Source of the DNA: Escherichia marmotae | Lineage (GTDB): Bacteria; Pseudomonadota; Gammaproteobacteria; Enterobacterales; Enterobacteriaceae | Length of the DNA stretch: 64,000 bases | Assembly (NCBI RefSeq): GCF_002900365.1 | Contig: NZ_CP025979.1 | Span: 2,542,001-2,606,000 of the forward strand | Reading direction: 5' to 3' | In this document: positions 1 to 7,779 of the stretch, piece by piece | Layout: every line of letters starts with the position of its first letter | How positions within the stretch are numbered: the stretch's first letter is position 1 | The notes under the pieces: model-generated | The model's input: only the letters and a program-made list of their open reading frames with translations | What the model was told of the DNA's origin: nothing | Databases searched by the model: none | Made by a program: the position numbers and the translations under genes

Positions 1-763
1 CGACCGCGTTACCAGCGCTGGATGCCAGCACCTGGTTCATGTCGGTCAGCAGCGCGGTGGTGCGTACGCCTGCGCCATTTGCCACGCCAACAATCGCTTC
101 GGCAAGGGCTTCAGAGAGTTCATAGGTCGGCATAAACGCGCCGCTACCCACTTTCACGTCCATCACCAGTGCGTCCAGACCTTCCGCCAGTTTCTTCGCC
201 AGGATCGAGGCAGTGATCAGCGGGATTGAGTCAACAGTAGCGGTAATGTCGCGGGTCGCGTAGAAACGTTTATCCGCCGGAGCCAGTGAGCTGGTCTGGC
301 CGATAATTGCTACGCCAACATCTTTAATGATTTCGCGGAAACGGTTGTCATCCGGGAAGATATCGAAGCCAGGGATTGACTCCAGTTTGTCGAGCGTGCC
401 GCCAGTATGACCGAGGCCGCGACCGGAGATCATCGGAATGTAGCCGCCGCAGGCAGCGACCATTGGCCCAAGCATCAGCGAAGTGACATCACCGACGCCA
501 CCGGTGGAGTGTTTATCAACAATCGGGCCATTCAGATGCAGGCTTTTCCAGTCGAGAACGGTTCCTGAATCTCGCATCGCCATGGTCAGCGAGACACGCT
601 CCGGCATTGTCATATCGTGGAAGAAAATGGTCATCGCGAGGGCGGCAATCTGCCCTTCGGAGATAGTGTTGTCGCGAATGCCGTTGATAAAGAAACGAAT
701 TTCTTCATCGCTCAGCGCATGACCATCACGTTTTTTACGAATAATTTCTTGTGCGAGAAACAA
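1..763 (-). CDS. deoA: Thymidine phosphorylase DeoA, N-terminal part (runs off the left edge)
   Basis: Reversible phosphorolysis of thymidine to thymine and 2-deoxyribose-1-phosphate in cytosolic deoxynucleoside salvage. About 254 codons of roughly 440 are present; the C-terminus lies beyond position 1. The reading frame begins [14 protein letters not shown] and continues through [10 protein letters not shown], matching the family's N-terminal helical domain as I recall it. I place the start at a TTG (complement of 761-763) preceded by a GGAGG-type ribosome site at about 770-775; TTG is the annotated deoA start in K-12. It lies 225 bp downstream of deoC in the deoCABD operon, with a REP element in the gap. 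Confidence 0.95.
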
Positions 764-865
764 GGTAACCTCCCGTGGAATAAGTTTGAAGGCGTTGTTG
801 CCAGATGGCGGATGTTGTTATTGCCTGATGCTGGCAGCTTCTTATCAAGCCTGCATGGCACTCGC

Positions 866-965
866 CCCGTAGGCCGGATAAGGCGTTCACGCCGCATCCG
901 GCATCACTGCTGACAGCCTGATGCGACGCTGACGCGTCTTATCAGGCCTACAGGGGCATCCGGCA
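866..965. repeat. REP/BIME element between deoC and deoA
   Basis: Two inverted palindromic units with the GCCGGATAAGGCG and GCATCCGGC cores typical of E. coli REP sequences, followed by a diverged GATGCG...CTTATCAGGCC unit. Located inside the deo operon, where such elements can affect mRNA stability and relative expression of flanking genes (known role; not testable here). Confidence 0.85.
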
Positions 966-988
966 TCCACCCTCTGGCACAAGGCAGC

Positions 989-1768
989 TTAGTAGCTGCT
1001 GGCGCTCTTACCGTCGCCGTGACCCAGCGCTTTCAGCAGGCTTGCCAGCAGGCTGGAAGCGCCAAAGCGATAGTGACGCGCATCTGCCCAGTCAGCACCG
1101 AACAGTTCATCGGCAATCGCGAGATATTTCTGCGCATCTTCCGCAGTACGCACGCCGCCCGCCGGTTTGAAACCAACGGTTTTCTCTACGCCCATATCAC
1201 GGATCACTTCCATCATGATGCGCGCGCTTTCCGGCGTCGCGTTCACTGCCACTTTACCGGTAGAGGTTTTGATGAAGTCAGCACCCGCTTTAATGGAGAT
1301 TTCAGACGCTTTGCGGATCAGCGCTTCGTCTTTCAGTTCACCGGTTTCGATGATCACTTTCAGCAGCACATTCGCCGCTGCGCAAGCCTCTTTACAGGCT
1401 TTCACCAGGTCAAAACCAACCTGCTCGTTACCCGCCATCAGCGCGCGGTACGGGAACACCACGTCAACTTCATCGGCACCGTAAGCAATTGCCGCACGGG
1501 TTTCTGCCAGTGCGATTTCGATGCCGTCGTTACCGTGTGGGAAGTTGGTTACCGTAGCAATACGGATTTCCGGGGTACCCTGCTCTTTCAGCGTTTTGCG
1601 AGCAATTGGGATAAAGCGAGGATAGATACAGATAGCGGCGGTATTGCCGACCGGAGTTTTGGCCTGATGACACAGGGCGATCACTTTCTCGTCGGTGTCG
1701 TCGTCATTCAGGGTAGTCAGGTCCATCAATTTCAGTGCACGCAGGCTGCTTGCTTTCAGATCAGTCAT
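989..1768 (-). CDS. deoC: Deoxyribose-phosphate aldolase DeoC
   Basis: Class I aldolase splitting 2-deoxyribose-5-phosphate into acetaldehyde and glyceraldehyde-3-phosphate, the last step of deoxynucleoside catabolism. The 259-residue length equals the K-12 enzyme. The Schiff-base lysine lies in FIKTSTGKV and the second conserved lysine in VGFKPAGGVRT. The start is the ATG at 1768 with an AGGAG ribosome site a few bases upstream; a longer frame to a TTG at 1792 has no support. It is the first gene of deoCABD and is controlled by the DeoR/CRP-CytR promoter region upstream. Confidence 0.97.
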   Translation of the reverse strand: MTDLKASSLRALKLMDLTTLNDDDTDEKVIALCHQAKTPVGNTAAICIYPRFIPIARKTLKEQGTPEIRIATVTNFPHGNDGIEIALAETRAAIAYGADEVDVVFPYRALMAGNEQVGFDLVKACKEACAAANVLLKVIIETGELKDEALIRKASEISIKAGADFIKTSTGKVAVNATPESARIMMEVIRDMGVEKTVGFKPAGGVRTAEDAQKYLAIADELFGADWADARHYRFGASSLLASLLKALGHGDGKSASSY

Positions 1769-1812
1769 TTCATTCTCCTGGCTTGTCGCCAATAAAATTC
1801 ACCTTGCGAGTT

Positions 1813-1828
1813 TGTTAGTATTCTAACA
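1813..1828. promoter_or_regulatory. DeoR operator (O2, deoP2)
   Basis: TGTTAGTATTCTAACA, a 16-bp near-perfect palindrome identical to the DeoR recognition pattern except at the centre. It lies 45 bp upstream of the deoC start codon. Known DeoR operators at deo form long-range loops; the partner sites in this window are at 2412 and 2691. Confidence 0.85.
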
Positions 1829-1845
1829 TCGACTTCGCAACGCAC

Positions 1846-1914
1846 TTCGATATACATCACAATTAAGAAAATCTACTTACAAATTTGCATTACGGTAATG
1901 CGATCTGGTTCAAA
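1846..1914. promoter_or_regulatory. Tandem CRP sites flanking a CytR region of deoP2
   Basis: Two CRP-like sites, TTCGATATACATCACA (1846-1861) and TGCGATCTGGTTCAAA (1899-1914), start 53 bp apart, the spacing known for deoP2 where CytR binds between the two CRP dimers. A TTGCAT element at 1885-1890 in between is CytR-like. The sites are imperfect individually; spacing and context are the main support. Confidence 0.7.
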
Positions 1915-2025
1915 TAATTCACTTTCAAATGAATGCGTCAGTGGCGGCAAACGCATCAGGATCAAAGTGAACATCACGAAACTTCTTACAATGGCGCATC
2001 ACCTTCGGCATAAAAGGAAAAGAAG

Positions 2026-3576
2026 ATGCCCACTTCTCATGAAATTGCACTGCAACAACGTTGCCAGCAAATTGTCACCAGCCCGGTACTTAGCCCGGAG
2101 CAGAAGCGCCATTTTCTGGCGCTGGAAGCAGAAAACAATCTGCCTTACCCGGAGCTGCCTGCCGAAGCCCGCCGTGCGCTGGATGAAGGTATAATCTGCG
2201 ATATGTTTGAAGGTCATGCGCCGTACAAACCGCGCTATGTCTTACCCGATTACGCCCGTTTTCTGGCCAACGGTTCTGAATGGCTGGAGCTGGAAGGCGC
2301 CAAAGATCTTGATGATGCGCTCTCCCTGCTGACCATTCTTTATCACCATGTCCCGTCAGTCACATCGATGCCGGTCTACCTTGGGCAATTGGATGCGTTG
2401 TTGCAACCATATGTGAAAATTCTAACACAGGACGAGATTGATATTCGAATAAAACGTTTCTGGCGTTATCTCGACAGAACCCTGCCAGACGCCTTTATGC
2501 ACGCCAATATCGGCCCGTTCGATTCCCCCATCACTCGTGCAATACTGCGCGCAGATGCCGAGTTGAAGCAGGTTTCACCGAATCTGACCTTTATCTACGA
2601 TCCCGAAATCACTCCTGATGACCTGCTGCTGGAAGTGGCGAAGAACATCTGTGAATGTAGCAAACCGCACATCGCCAACGGTCCGGTACATGATAAAATT
2701 TTCACAAAAGGGGGCTACGGGATTGTGAGCTGCTACAACTCACTGCCGCTGGCCGGTGGTGGCAGCACGCTGGTGCGCCTTAACCTGAAGGCCATTGCTG
2801 AACGTAGTGAGTCGCTGGATGACTTTTTTACGCGCACTCTACCGCACTACTGCCAGCAGCAGATCGCCATCATCGATGCGCGGTGTGAATTCCTCTATCA
2901 ACAATCACACTTCTTTGAGAATAGCTTCCTGGTGAAAGAAGGGTTGATTGATCCTGAACGTTTTGTGCCGATGTTTGGCATGTACGGGCTGGCAGAAGCG
3001 GTTAACTTGCTGTGCGAGAAAGAAGGGATTGCCGCGCGCTACGGTAAAGAAGCCGCCGCAAATGAAGTGGGTTATCGCATCAGCGCGCAACTGGCGGAGT
3101 TTGTCGCCAATACTCCCGTAAAATATGGCTGGCAAAAACGCGCCATGTTACACGCACAGTCGGGGATCAGTTCTGATGTTGGCACCACACCGGGGGCGCG
3201 CTTGCCGTATGGCGATGAGCCAGATCCGATCACCCATCTGCAAACCGTCGCTCCACATCATGCATATTACTACTCCGGGATCAGCGACATTCTGACGCTC
3301 GACGAAACCATCAAGCGTAATCCGCAGGCACTGGTGCAGCTTTGCCTCGGTGCCTTTAAAGCCGGAATGCGCGAATTTACTGCCAACGTCAGCGGTAACG
3401 ATTTGGTTCGTGTTACCGGTTATATGGTGCGTTTGTCAGATTTAGAAAAATATCGCGCCGAAGGCTCACGTACCAACACCACATGGCTGGGCGAAGAAGC
3501 TGCACGTAACACTCGTATTCTGGAACGCCAACCGCGCGTGATAAGCCATGAACAGCAGATGCGCTTTAGTCAGTAA
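2026..3576 (+). CDS. yjjI: YjjI, glycyl-radical-enzyme-like protein (DUF3029)
   Basis: 516-residue protein of the YjjI family, considered a glycyl radical enzyme of unknown substrate. The C-terminal motif VTGYMV contains the candidate radical glycine, and a cysteine is present mid-protein in GIVSCYN. A good ribosome site (AAGGAA) precedes the ATG. Its 3' end overlaps yjjW, its presumed activating enzyme, by 29 bp, so the two are probably cotranslated. The 5' half carries two DeoR-like sites that belong to the divergent deo operon. Expected to work without oxygen, since glycyl radicals are oxygen sensitive. Confidence 0.92.
   Translation: MPTSHEIALQQRCQQIVTSPVLSPEQKRHFLALEAENNLPYPELPAEARRALDEGIICDMFEGHAPYKPRYVLPDYARFLANGSEWLELEGAKDLDDALSLLTILYHHVPSVTSMPVYLGQLDALLQPYVKILTQDEIDIRIKRFWRYLDRTLPDAFMHANIGPFDSPITRAILRADAELKQVSPNLTFIYDPEITPDDLLLEVAKNICECSKPHIANGPVHDKIFTKGGYGIVSCYNSLPLAGGGSTLVRLNLKAIAERSESLDDFFTRTLPHYCQQQIAIIDARCEFLYQQSHFFENSFLVKEGLIDPERFVPMFGMYGLAEAVNLLCEKEGIAARYGKEAAANEVGYRISAQLAEFVANTPVKYGWQKRAMLHAQSGISSDVGTTPGARLPYGDEPDPITHLQTVAPHHAYYYSGISDILTLDETIKRNPQALVQLCLGAFKAGMREFTANVSGNDLVRVTGYMVRLSDLEKYRAEGSRTNTTWLGEEAARNTRILERQPRVISHEQQMRFSQ
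2412..2427. promoter_or_regulatory. DeoR operator O1 (deoP1) inside yjjI
   Basis: TGTGAAAATTCTAACA matches the DeoR palindrome TGTTAGAATTCTAACA at 14 of 16 positions and starts exactly 599 bp from the operator at 1813, the distance reported between deoO1 and deoO2. It is fully inside the yjjI coding sequence. Confidence 0.6.
2691..2706. promoter_or_regulatory. Candidate DeoR distal operator OE inside yjjI
   Basis: TGATAAAATTTTCACA matches the DeoR consensus at 12 of 16 positions and starts 279 bp beyond O1 and 878 bp beyond O2, the geometry I recall for the distal OE site. The sequence match alone is weak; position is the main argument. Confidence 0.45.
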
Positions 3577-4411
3577 GATCATCCCCTTCTCCTGCGTTGA
3601 CGGGCCAGGCAGTCGTCTGGCTCTGTTTTTACAGGGCTGTAATCTGCGCTGCAAAAATTGCCACAATCCGTGGACGATGGGGCGCTGTAATGATTGCGGG
3701 GAGTGCGTGCCGCAGTGTCCACATCAGGCGTTGCAGATTGTCGACAGCAAAGTGGTGTGGAGCGTTGCGGTCTGTGAGCAGTGCGATACCTGCCTGAAGA
3801 TGTGCCCACAACACGCCACGCCGATGGCACAATCGATGAGTGTGGACGAAGTGCTTAGTCATATCCGCAAAGTGGTGCTGTTTATCGAAGGGATAACGGT
3901 GAGCGGCGGCGAAGCCACGACCCAGCTCCCGTTTGTGGTGGCACTGTTTACTGCCATCAAAAGCGATCCACAACTGCACCACCTTACCTGTCTGGTGGAC
4001 AGCAACGGCATGTTGAGCGAAACCGGCTGGGAAAAATTACTCCCGGTGTGCGACGGCGCGATGCTCGATCTTAAAGCGTGGGATAGCGCCTGCCATCAAC
4101 AGTTAACCGGACGCGATAATCAACAGATTAAGCACAGCATCTGTTTGCTTGCAGAGCGCGGTAAACTGGCGGAACTGCGTTTGCTGGTAATCCCCAATCA
4201 GGTGGATTATTTGCAGCATATTGATGAATTGGCAGCGTTTATCAGGCAACTTGGTGACGTTCCTGTACGGCTGAACGCGTTTCATGCGCACGGTGTGTAT
4301 GGAGAAGCGCAAAACTGGCCGAGCGCCACGCCGGAAGATGTTGAGCAGTTGGCTGGCGCGTTAAAGGAGCGTGAGGTGAGTCGATTGATATTTCCGGCGC
4401 TGTATTTGTGA
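3548..4411 (+). CDS. yjjW: YjjW, radical-SAM activase for YjjI
   Basis: Predicted glycyl-radical-enzyme activating protein. An N-terminal CNLRCKNC cluster (C-x3-C-x2-C) binds the radical-SAM [4Fe-4S] centre. It is followed by a ferredoxin-like insert with two sets of cysteines (CNDCGECVPQC and CEQCDTCLKMC) for two further Fe-S clusters, the usual layout of GRE activases of the pyruvate formate-lyase type with extra clusters. 287 residues, same as the K-12 protein. It overlaps the end of yjjI by 29 bp, supporting the role of inserting the glycyl radical into YjjI. Confidence 0.92.
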   Translation: MNSRCALVSKIIPFSCVDGPGSRLALFLQGCNLRCKNCHNPWTMGRCNDCGECVPQCPHQALQIVDSKVVWSVAVCEQCDTCLKMCPQHATPMAQSMSVDEVLSHIRKVVLFIEGITVSGGEATTQLPFVVALFTAIKSDPQLHHLTCLVDSNGMLSETGWEKLLPVCDGAMLDLKAWDSACHQQLTGRDNQQIKHSICLLAERGKLAELRLLVIPNQVDYLQHIDELAAFIRQLGDVPVRLNAFHAHGVYGEAQNWPSATPEDVEQLAGALKEREVSRLIFPALYL

Positions 4412-4429
4412 CATGCCGGTGGCACAGGC

Positions 4430-4515
4430 CAGTAGGCATGACAAGACGCGTCAGCGTCGCATCCGGCATTGTGCGCCAACTGCCAGATACGGCGTGAACG
4501 CCTTACCCGTCCTAC
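4430..4515. repeat. REP/BIME pair between convergent yjjW and yjjV
   Basis: REP units with GACAAGACGCGTCAGCGTCG and GCGTGAACGCCTTA cores in inverted orientation, ending at the yjjV stop codon. Likely acts as a barrier between two convergent transcripts. Confidence 0.8.
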
Positions 4516-5291
4516 GGCACGTTAAACATCGCATATGTGTTATTACGCAACACTTCAGCAATCTCATCTTCTGCTTCCGGACGTAACTCGCACAGCACGG
4601 CAAACACCCGGGCGGCCTGTTCCGGGCGGTTGGGCTGCCCCTGAAAACCGTTGAGCGGCATATCCGGCGCGTCGGTTTCCAGTAACAACGACGCCAGTGG
4701 CAGTTTCGCTATTACATCGCGAGTTTTACTGGCGCGTGGATAAGTGATGGTGCCGCCTACACCGATTTTGTAGTTCAATTGTACAAACCGTTCGGCCTGT
4801 TGCAGGCTGCCGGAAAAACCGTGGACTACGCCAGTGCGTGGCAAATCGTGGCGTTTAAGGTGCATCGCCAGTTTGTCATGAGTACGGCGCGAATGGAGGA
4901 TCACCGGCAGATCATAGCGTTTCGCCAGTTTCAGTTGTTCGTCGAGCAACCACTGTTGGTGATCGAATTGTGGATCATCGCCAAAGAGATCCAGACCGAT
5001 CTCCCCCACTGCCACCACCTTTGCGGGACGTCTTTCCAGCGCCTGCTGTAACTGTTCCAGCGACTCATCGGTGTGTTGATCCAACATCCCTGGGTGTAGC
5101 CCTAACGCGGCGTACAGCGGTTGATAATTTTCCGCCAGCGCCAACACGCGGGCAAAGTTTGCCGCCTCGGTTGCCGGAACAATGATCTTACCTACGCCCG
5201 CTTGTGCCGCGCGTTGCAGGCTGGACTCTTCATCGCCACGAAACGGCGGAAAATCAAAATGACAGTGGGTATCGATAAAACGGCAAATCAA
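4512..5291 (-). CDS. yjjV: YjjV, TatD-family metal-dependent hydrolase
   Basis: 259-residue TatD-type TIM-barrel hydrolase. Metal ligands are visible: THCHFD (HxH) near the N-terminus, VGEIGLD, HSRR, HGFSGS and ETDAPDM near the C-terminus. Family members act as DNases or related phosphodiesterases; the physiological substrate of YjjV is not settled. Its start overlaps the yjjU stop by 4 bp (ATGA type), so yjjU-yjjV is a translationally coupled pair. Confidence 0.95.
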   Translation of the reverse strand: MICRFIDTHCHFDFPPFRGDEESSLQRAAQAGVGKIIVPATEAANFARVLALAENYQPLYAALGLHPGMLDQHTDESLEQLQQALERRPAKVVAVGEIGLDLFGDDPQFDHQQWLLDEQLKLAKRYDLPVILHSRRTHDKLAMHLKRHDLPRTGVVHGFSGSLQQAERFVQLNYKIGVGGTITYPRASKTRDVIAKLPLASLLLETDAPDMPLNGFQGQPNRPEQAARVFAVLCELRPEAEDEIAEVLRNNTYAMFNVP

Positions 5292-6361
5292 GCCAGATCC
5301 TCATTATTAAATGTCGGGTCATTCGCCTGCGGAGCGTCACTCACCCCGGCAACCAGCGTATCGTTGGCGACTGGCGCAGGCGGAATGACGATCGATTCAG
5401 GCGTCGCCGCGGGCACCAGATGGCGGGTAAGCGGCGCTTTTTCGGTTAGCATTTTACCGACGGTTGCCAGAAAATAACGACCGCATAAACGCCCGAGTTT
5501 ATAGTCATCGCGCAGCGCCGGAAGCCGACTTCCCAGGGCGATACTATGCAGCGGCTTCGGCGGATAAATTTCGAATATCCGCAGCTTGCCCGGTGGTTTT
5601 TCAATAAATTGCTGGATGTCACGATAACTGGTTTCATGGTGCTGCACCAAATTCACCAGCGGTTGCAGGCTACTGTCGCCCAGCCAGCGTTCCATGCGTT
5701 TAAACCACTGCGGTGTGTAATACATTTGCGACGGCACAGTGCGGATCACCACCAGCGTTTTCGCTCCTTGTCTTGCCGCTTCCTTAACCGGGATCGCATC
5801 GCTGACGCCACCATCAAAATAGTTAATTCCATCAAGTGAAACTCCGGTGCGATAAAAACCAGGAATCGCACTTGAGGCGCGAATCAAATCCAGCCAGTTT
5901 TGTTTGGTCGGCAAAAAGTAGTTCGGCGTGTAATCGTCCTGACGACAGGCACACATATAAAACGATTTGCCGCTCTCAAACAGCCGCGCGGCGGTATCCA
6001 TCTGCAACGGCATCTGGCTGGCCGTCGCCTCTATCAGCCAGTCCAGATCGATAAGATTTCCGCCACGCACAAAACGCACTGGATCGAAAAATTCGCGTTT
6101 TGTGGTATAGCGCATGATGACTTTGCGGGCGTAACCAGGCTGGTTACAAATATACGCCGAAAGGTTCTGCGCCCCGGCAGACGTGCCAAAATAAAGATCG
6201 AAAGGATTAAACTGCGCGCGCATAAACTCATCCAGCACGCCAGCCGTGAAGATTCCGCGTTGCCCACCGCCTTCGCACACCAGCGCAATACGCCCGGGCT
6301 GGAACGGCCTTAGCGACAACGGCGCAATATTACCAAGCGTTACAGGTATTCGCTGCCCCAC
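5288..6361 (-). CDS. yjjU: YjjU, patatin-like phospholipase family protein
   Basis: 357 residues. A patatin fold is shown by the oxyanion-hole motif GGGQRG near residue 32, the nucleophile elbow GTSAGA (GxSxG) near residue 60 and the dyad aspartate in FDGGVSDAIPV. Predicted serine acyl hydrolase; the exact lipid substrate is unknown. First gene of the yjjU-yjjV pair, and preceded by the terminator of ytjA. Confidence 0.92.
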   Translation of the reverse strand: MGQRIPVTLGNIAPLSLRPFQPGRIALVCEGGGQRGIFTAGVLDEFMRAQFNPFDLYFGTSAGAQNLSAYICNQPGYARKVIMRYTTKREFFDPVRFVRGGNLIDLDWLIEATASQMPLQMDTAARLFESGKSFYMCACRQDDYTPNYFLPTKQNWLDLIRASSAIPGFYRTGVSLDGINYFDGGVSDAIPVKEAARQGAKTLVVIRTVPSQMYYTPQWFKRMERWLGDSSLQPLVNLVQHHETSYRDIQQFIEKPPGKLRIFEIYPPKPLHSIALGSRLPALRDDYKLGRLCGRYFLATVGKMLTEKAPLTRHLVPAATPESIVIPPAPVANDTLVAGVSDAPQANDPTFNNEDLA

Positions 6362-6431
6362 CTCTGCCTTCCTGTTTTTTTAATGTGAAAGACTGACAAA
6401 GTAACGCAATTTATTATTCGCTAAAACCGTA

Positions 6432-6456
6432 AAAGCCAGTCCGCTGGACTGGCTTT
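6432..6456 (-). terminator. Terminator downstream of ytjA
   Basis: AAAGCCAGTCC and its complement form an 11-bp perfect stem with a 3-nt loop just downstream of the ytjA stop codon, followed on the minus strand by a T-containing stretch. Confidence 0.75.
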
Positions 6457-6484
6457 GTATAAAATTTTCTTAATGGTCTGAAAT

Positions 6485-6646
6485 CTAGGGTCGTTTTCGG
6501 CCCATGAACAAACTCACCAGGAACAGAATAATCCCGACGACAAAGACAATTTTTGCTGCACCGGCAGCAGTACCGGCCAGACCACCAAACCCAAGTGCGG
6601 CGGCGATTAACGCGATAACCAGAAATATGATGCCCCAACGAAACAT
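6485..6646 (-). CDS. ytjA: YtjA, small membrane protein (DUF1328)
   Basis: 53-residue hydrophobic protein with two closely spaced membrane segments separated by a [11 protein letters not shown] turn and a basic tail (GRKRP). Start chosen at the ATG at 6646 (MFRWGIIFL), which follows a GGAGA ribosome site and gives the K-12 length; upstream in-frame codons are unlikely to be used. Function unknown; inner membrane location predicted. Lies between osmY and yjjU on the same strand with its own terminator. Confidence 0.88.
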
Positions 6647-6772
6647 AAGCGTCTCCTTTACCATAGTTAATGTCACCGCTTGATATGAGCGTGCAAATCA
6701 CTCAATGCGATATTTTTAGTGTGGTGCACATCGCGCCTCCCGACAAAGTTCGGGAGGACGAATTACGACGAA

Positions 6773-7378
6773 TTACTTAGTTTTCAGATCATTTTTAACG
6801 CTTTTCACACCATCTACCGCTTTAGCGATACTTTCAGCACGGTCGCTTTGTGCCTGGGAATCAACAGTACCGGAGAGCTGAACCACGCCGTCGGTGGTTT
6901 CAACTTTCACATGACGGGAAGGGACGATATCGTCTGCCAGCAGTTTGGCTTTGATTTCACTGGTGGTGGCGGTATCACCTGCGTAACCCTTCACAGAGCC
7001 TTCTTTAGCGTCGCGAACGTGCAGTTTGTCGCTGACAGAGGTCACACCCTCAACTCCTTTAGCCACTTTCACGGCCTCTTCAGCCTGTGCCTGGCTTTCA
7101 ACAAATCCGCTCAGAGTCACGACTTTTTGATCGGTTTTAACAGAGATATCGGTGCTTTTGATGTTGTCATGATCCACCAGAGCCGCCTTCACTTTCGCAG
7201 TGATGGCGCTGTCATCCATGAAATTACCGACTTTATTCATAGAGCTATCGACTTTTTGCCCTGCGGTTTCGTTGGTGGTCTGCGCGTTGTTTTCCGCAAA
7301 AGCAGAGCCTGTCGCCACGGCAGAGGTCAACATTACGGCCAGCAGCGTTTTCGAAATCTTCAGTTTTGTCATAGTCAT
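6773..7378 (-). CDS. osmY: OsmY, periplasmic osmotic/stationary-phase protein
   Basis: 201 residues: signal peptide of about 28 residues ending at AFA|ENN, then two BON domains (roughly residues 55-125 and 135-201, each with an AKV/AKL...GxVQLSG/TLSGFV pattern). BON domains bind membranes; OsmY is known as an abundant RpoS-dependent periplasmic protein with chaperone-like activity for outer-membrane/autotransporter proteins. The start at 7378 (MTMTKLKIS) gives the K-12 length; a longer in-frame extension to 7471 lies in the promoter region. Monocistronic. Confidence 0.96.
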   Translation of the reverse strand: MTMTKLKISKTLLAVMLTSAVATGSAFAENNAQTTNETAGQKVDSSMNKVGNFMDDSAITAKVKAALVDHDNIKSTDISVKTDQKVVTLSGFVESQAQAEEAVKVAKGVEGVTSVSDKLHVRDAKEGSVKGYAGDTATTSEIKAKLLADDIVPSRHVKVETTDGVVQLSGTVDSQAQSDRAESIAKAVDGVKSVKNDLKTK

Positions 7379-7779
7379 CGATGTATTCCTGTATGTTTGC
7401 TCATAATTTGAGCCTGGCAACACGTGGTTGCATTGCTGAAAGGGAGAGACTTCACCCTGTACAGAAGTCAATGGTCGCCATCACAAAAGCGATGAGTGAT
7501 GAATAACGACCATCACAGCCTCTGGATCAGTTATTAATATCAATCGAATGACATTTAACGGTTTTAAATACTGATATCCACGAATTGAACGGTATTTAAA
7601 GCCGTCACAAATGTCATCACTTTGTTAAATATAGATCACAATTTTGAAACCGCTCGCCGCATCGGCTAAAAAATGCGCAAACATAAGCAAAAGCGAATGT
7701 TTTAAGAACATTCCGCAAGCGGCTAATAAGGAAGGGAAAGTGACAGGGCGCAGCGGTTGCCGCGCCCTTGAGGCAAGAA
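7379..7779. promoter_or_regulatory. osmY promoter region and prfC 3' region
   Basis: About 400 bp without a gene. The part next to osmY should hold its RpoS-dependent promoter; I could not fix -10/-35 boxes with certainty. Near prfC, AGGGCGC and GCGCCCT (7745-7751 and 7762-7768) form a perfect 7-bp hairpin just after the prfC stop, a plausible terminator without a clean T tract. Confidence 0.5.

Noticed and set aside
1019..1795. Long open frame antisense to deoC
   Set aside because: Exact shadow of deoC; no family resemblance and no ribosome site.
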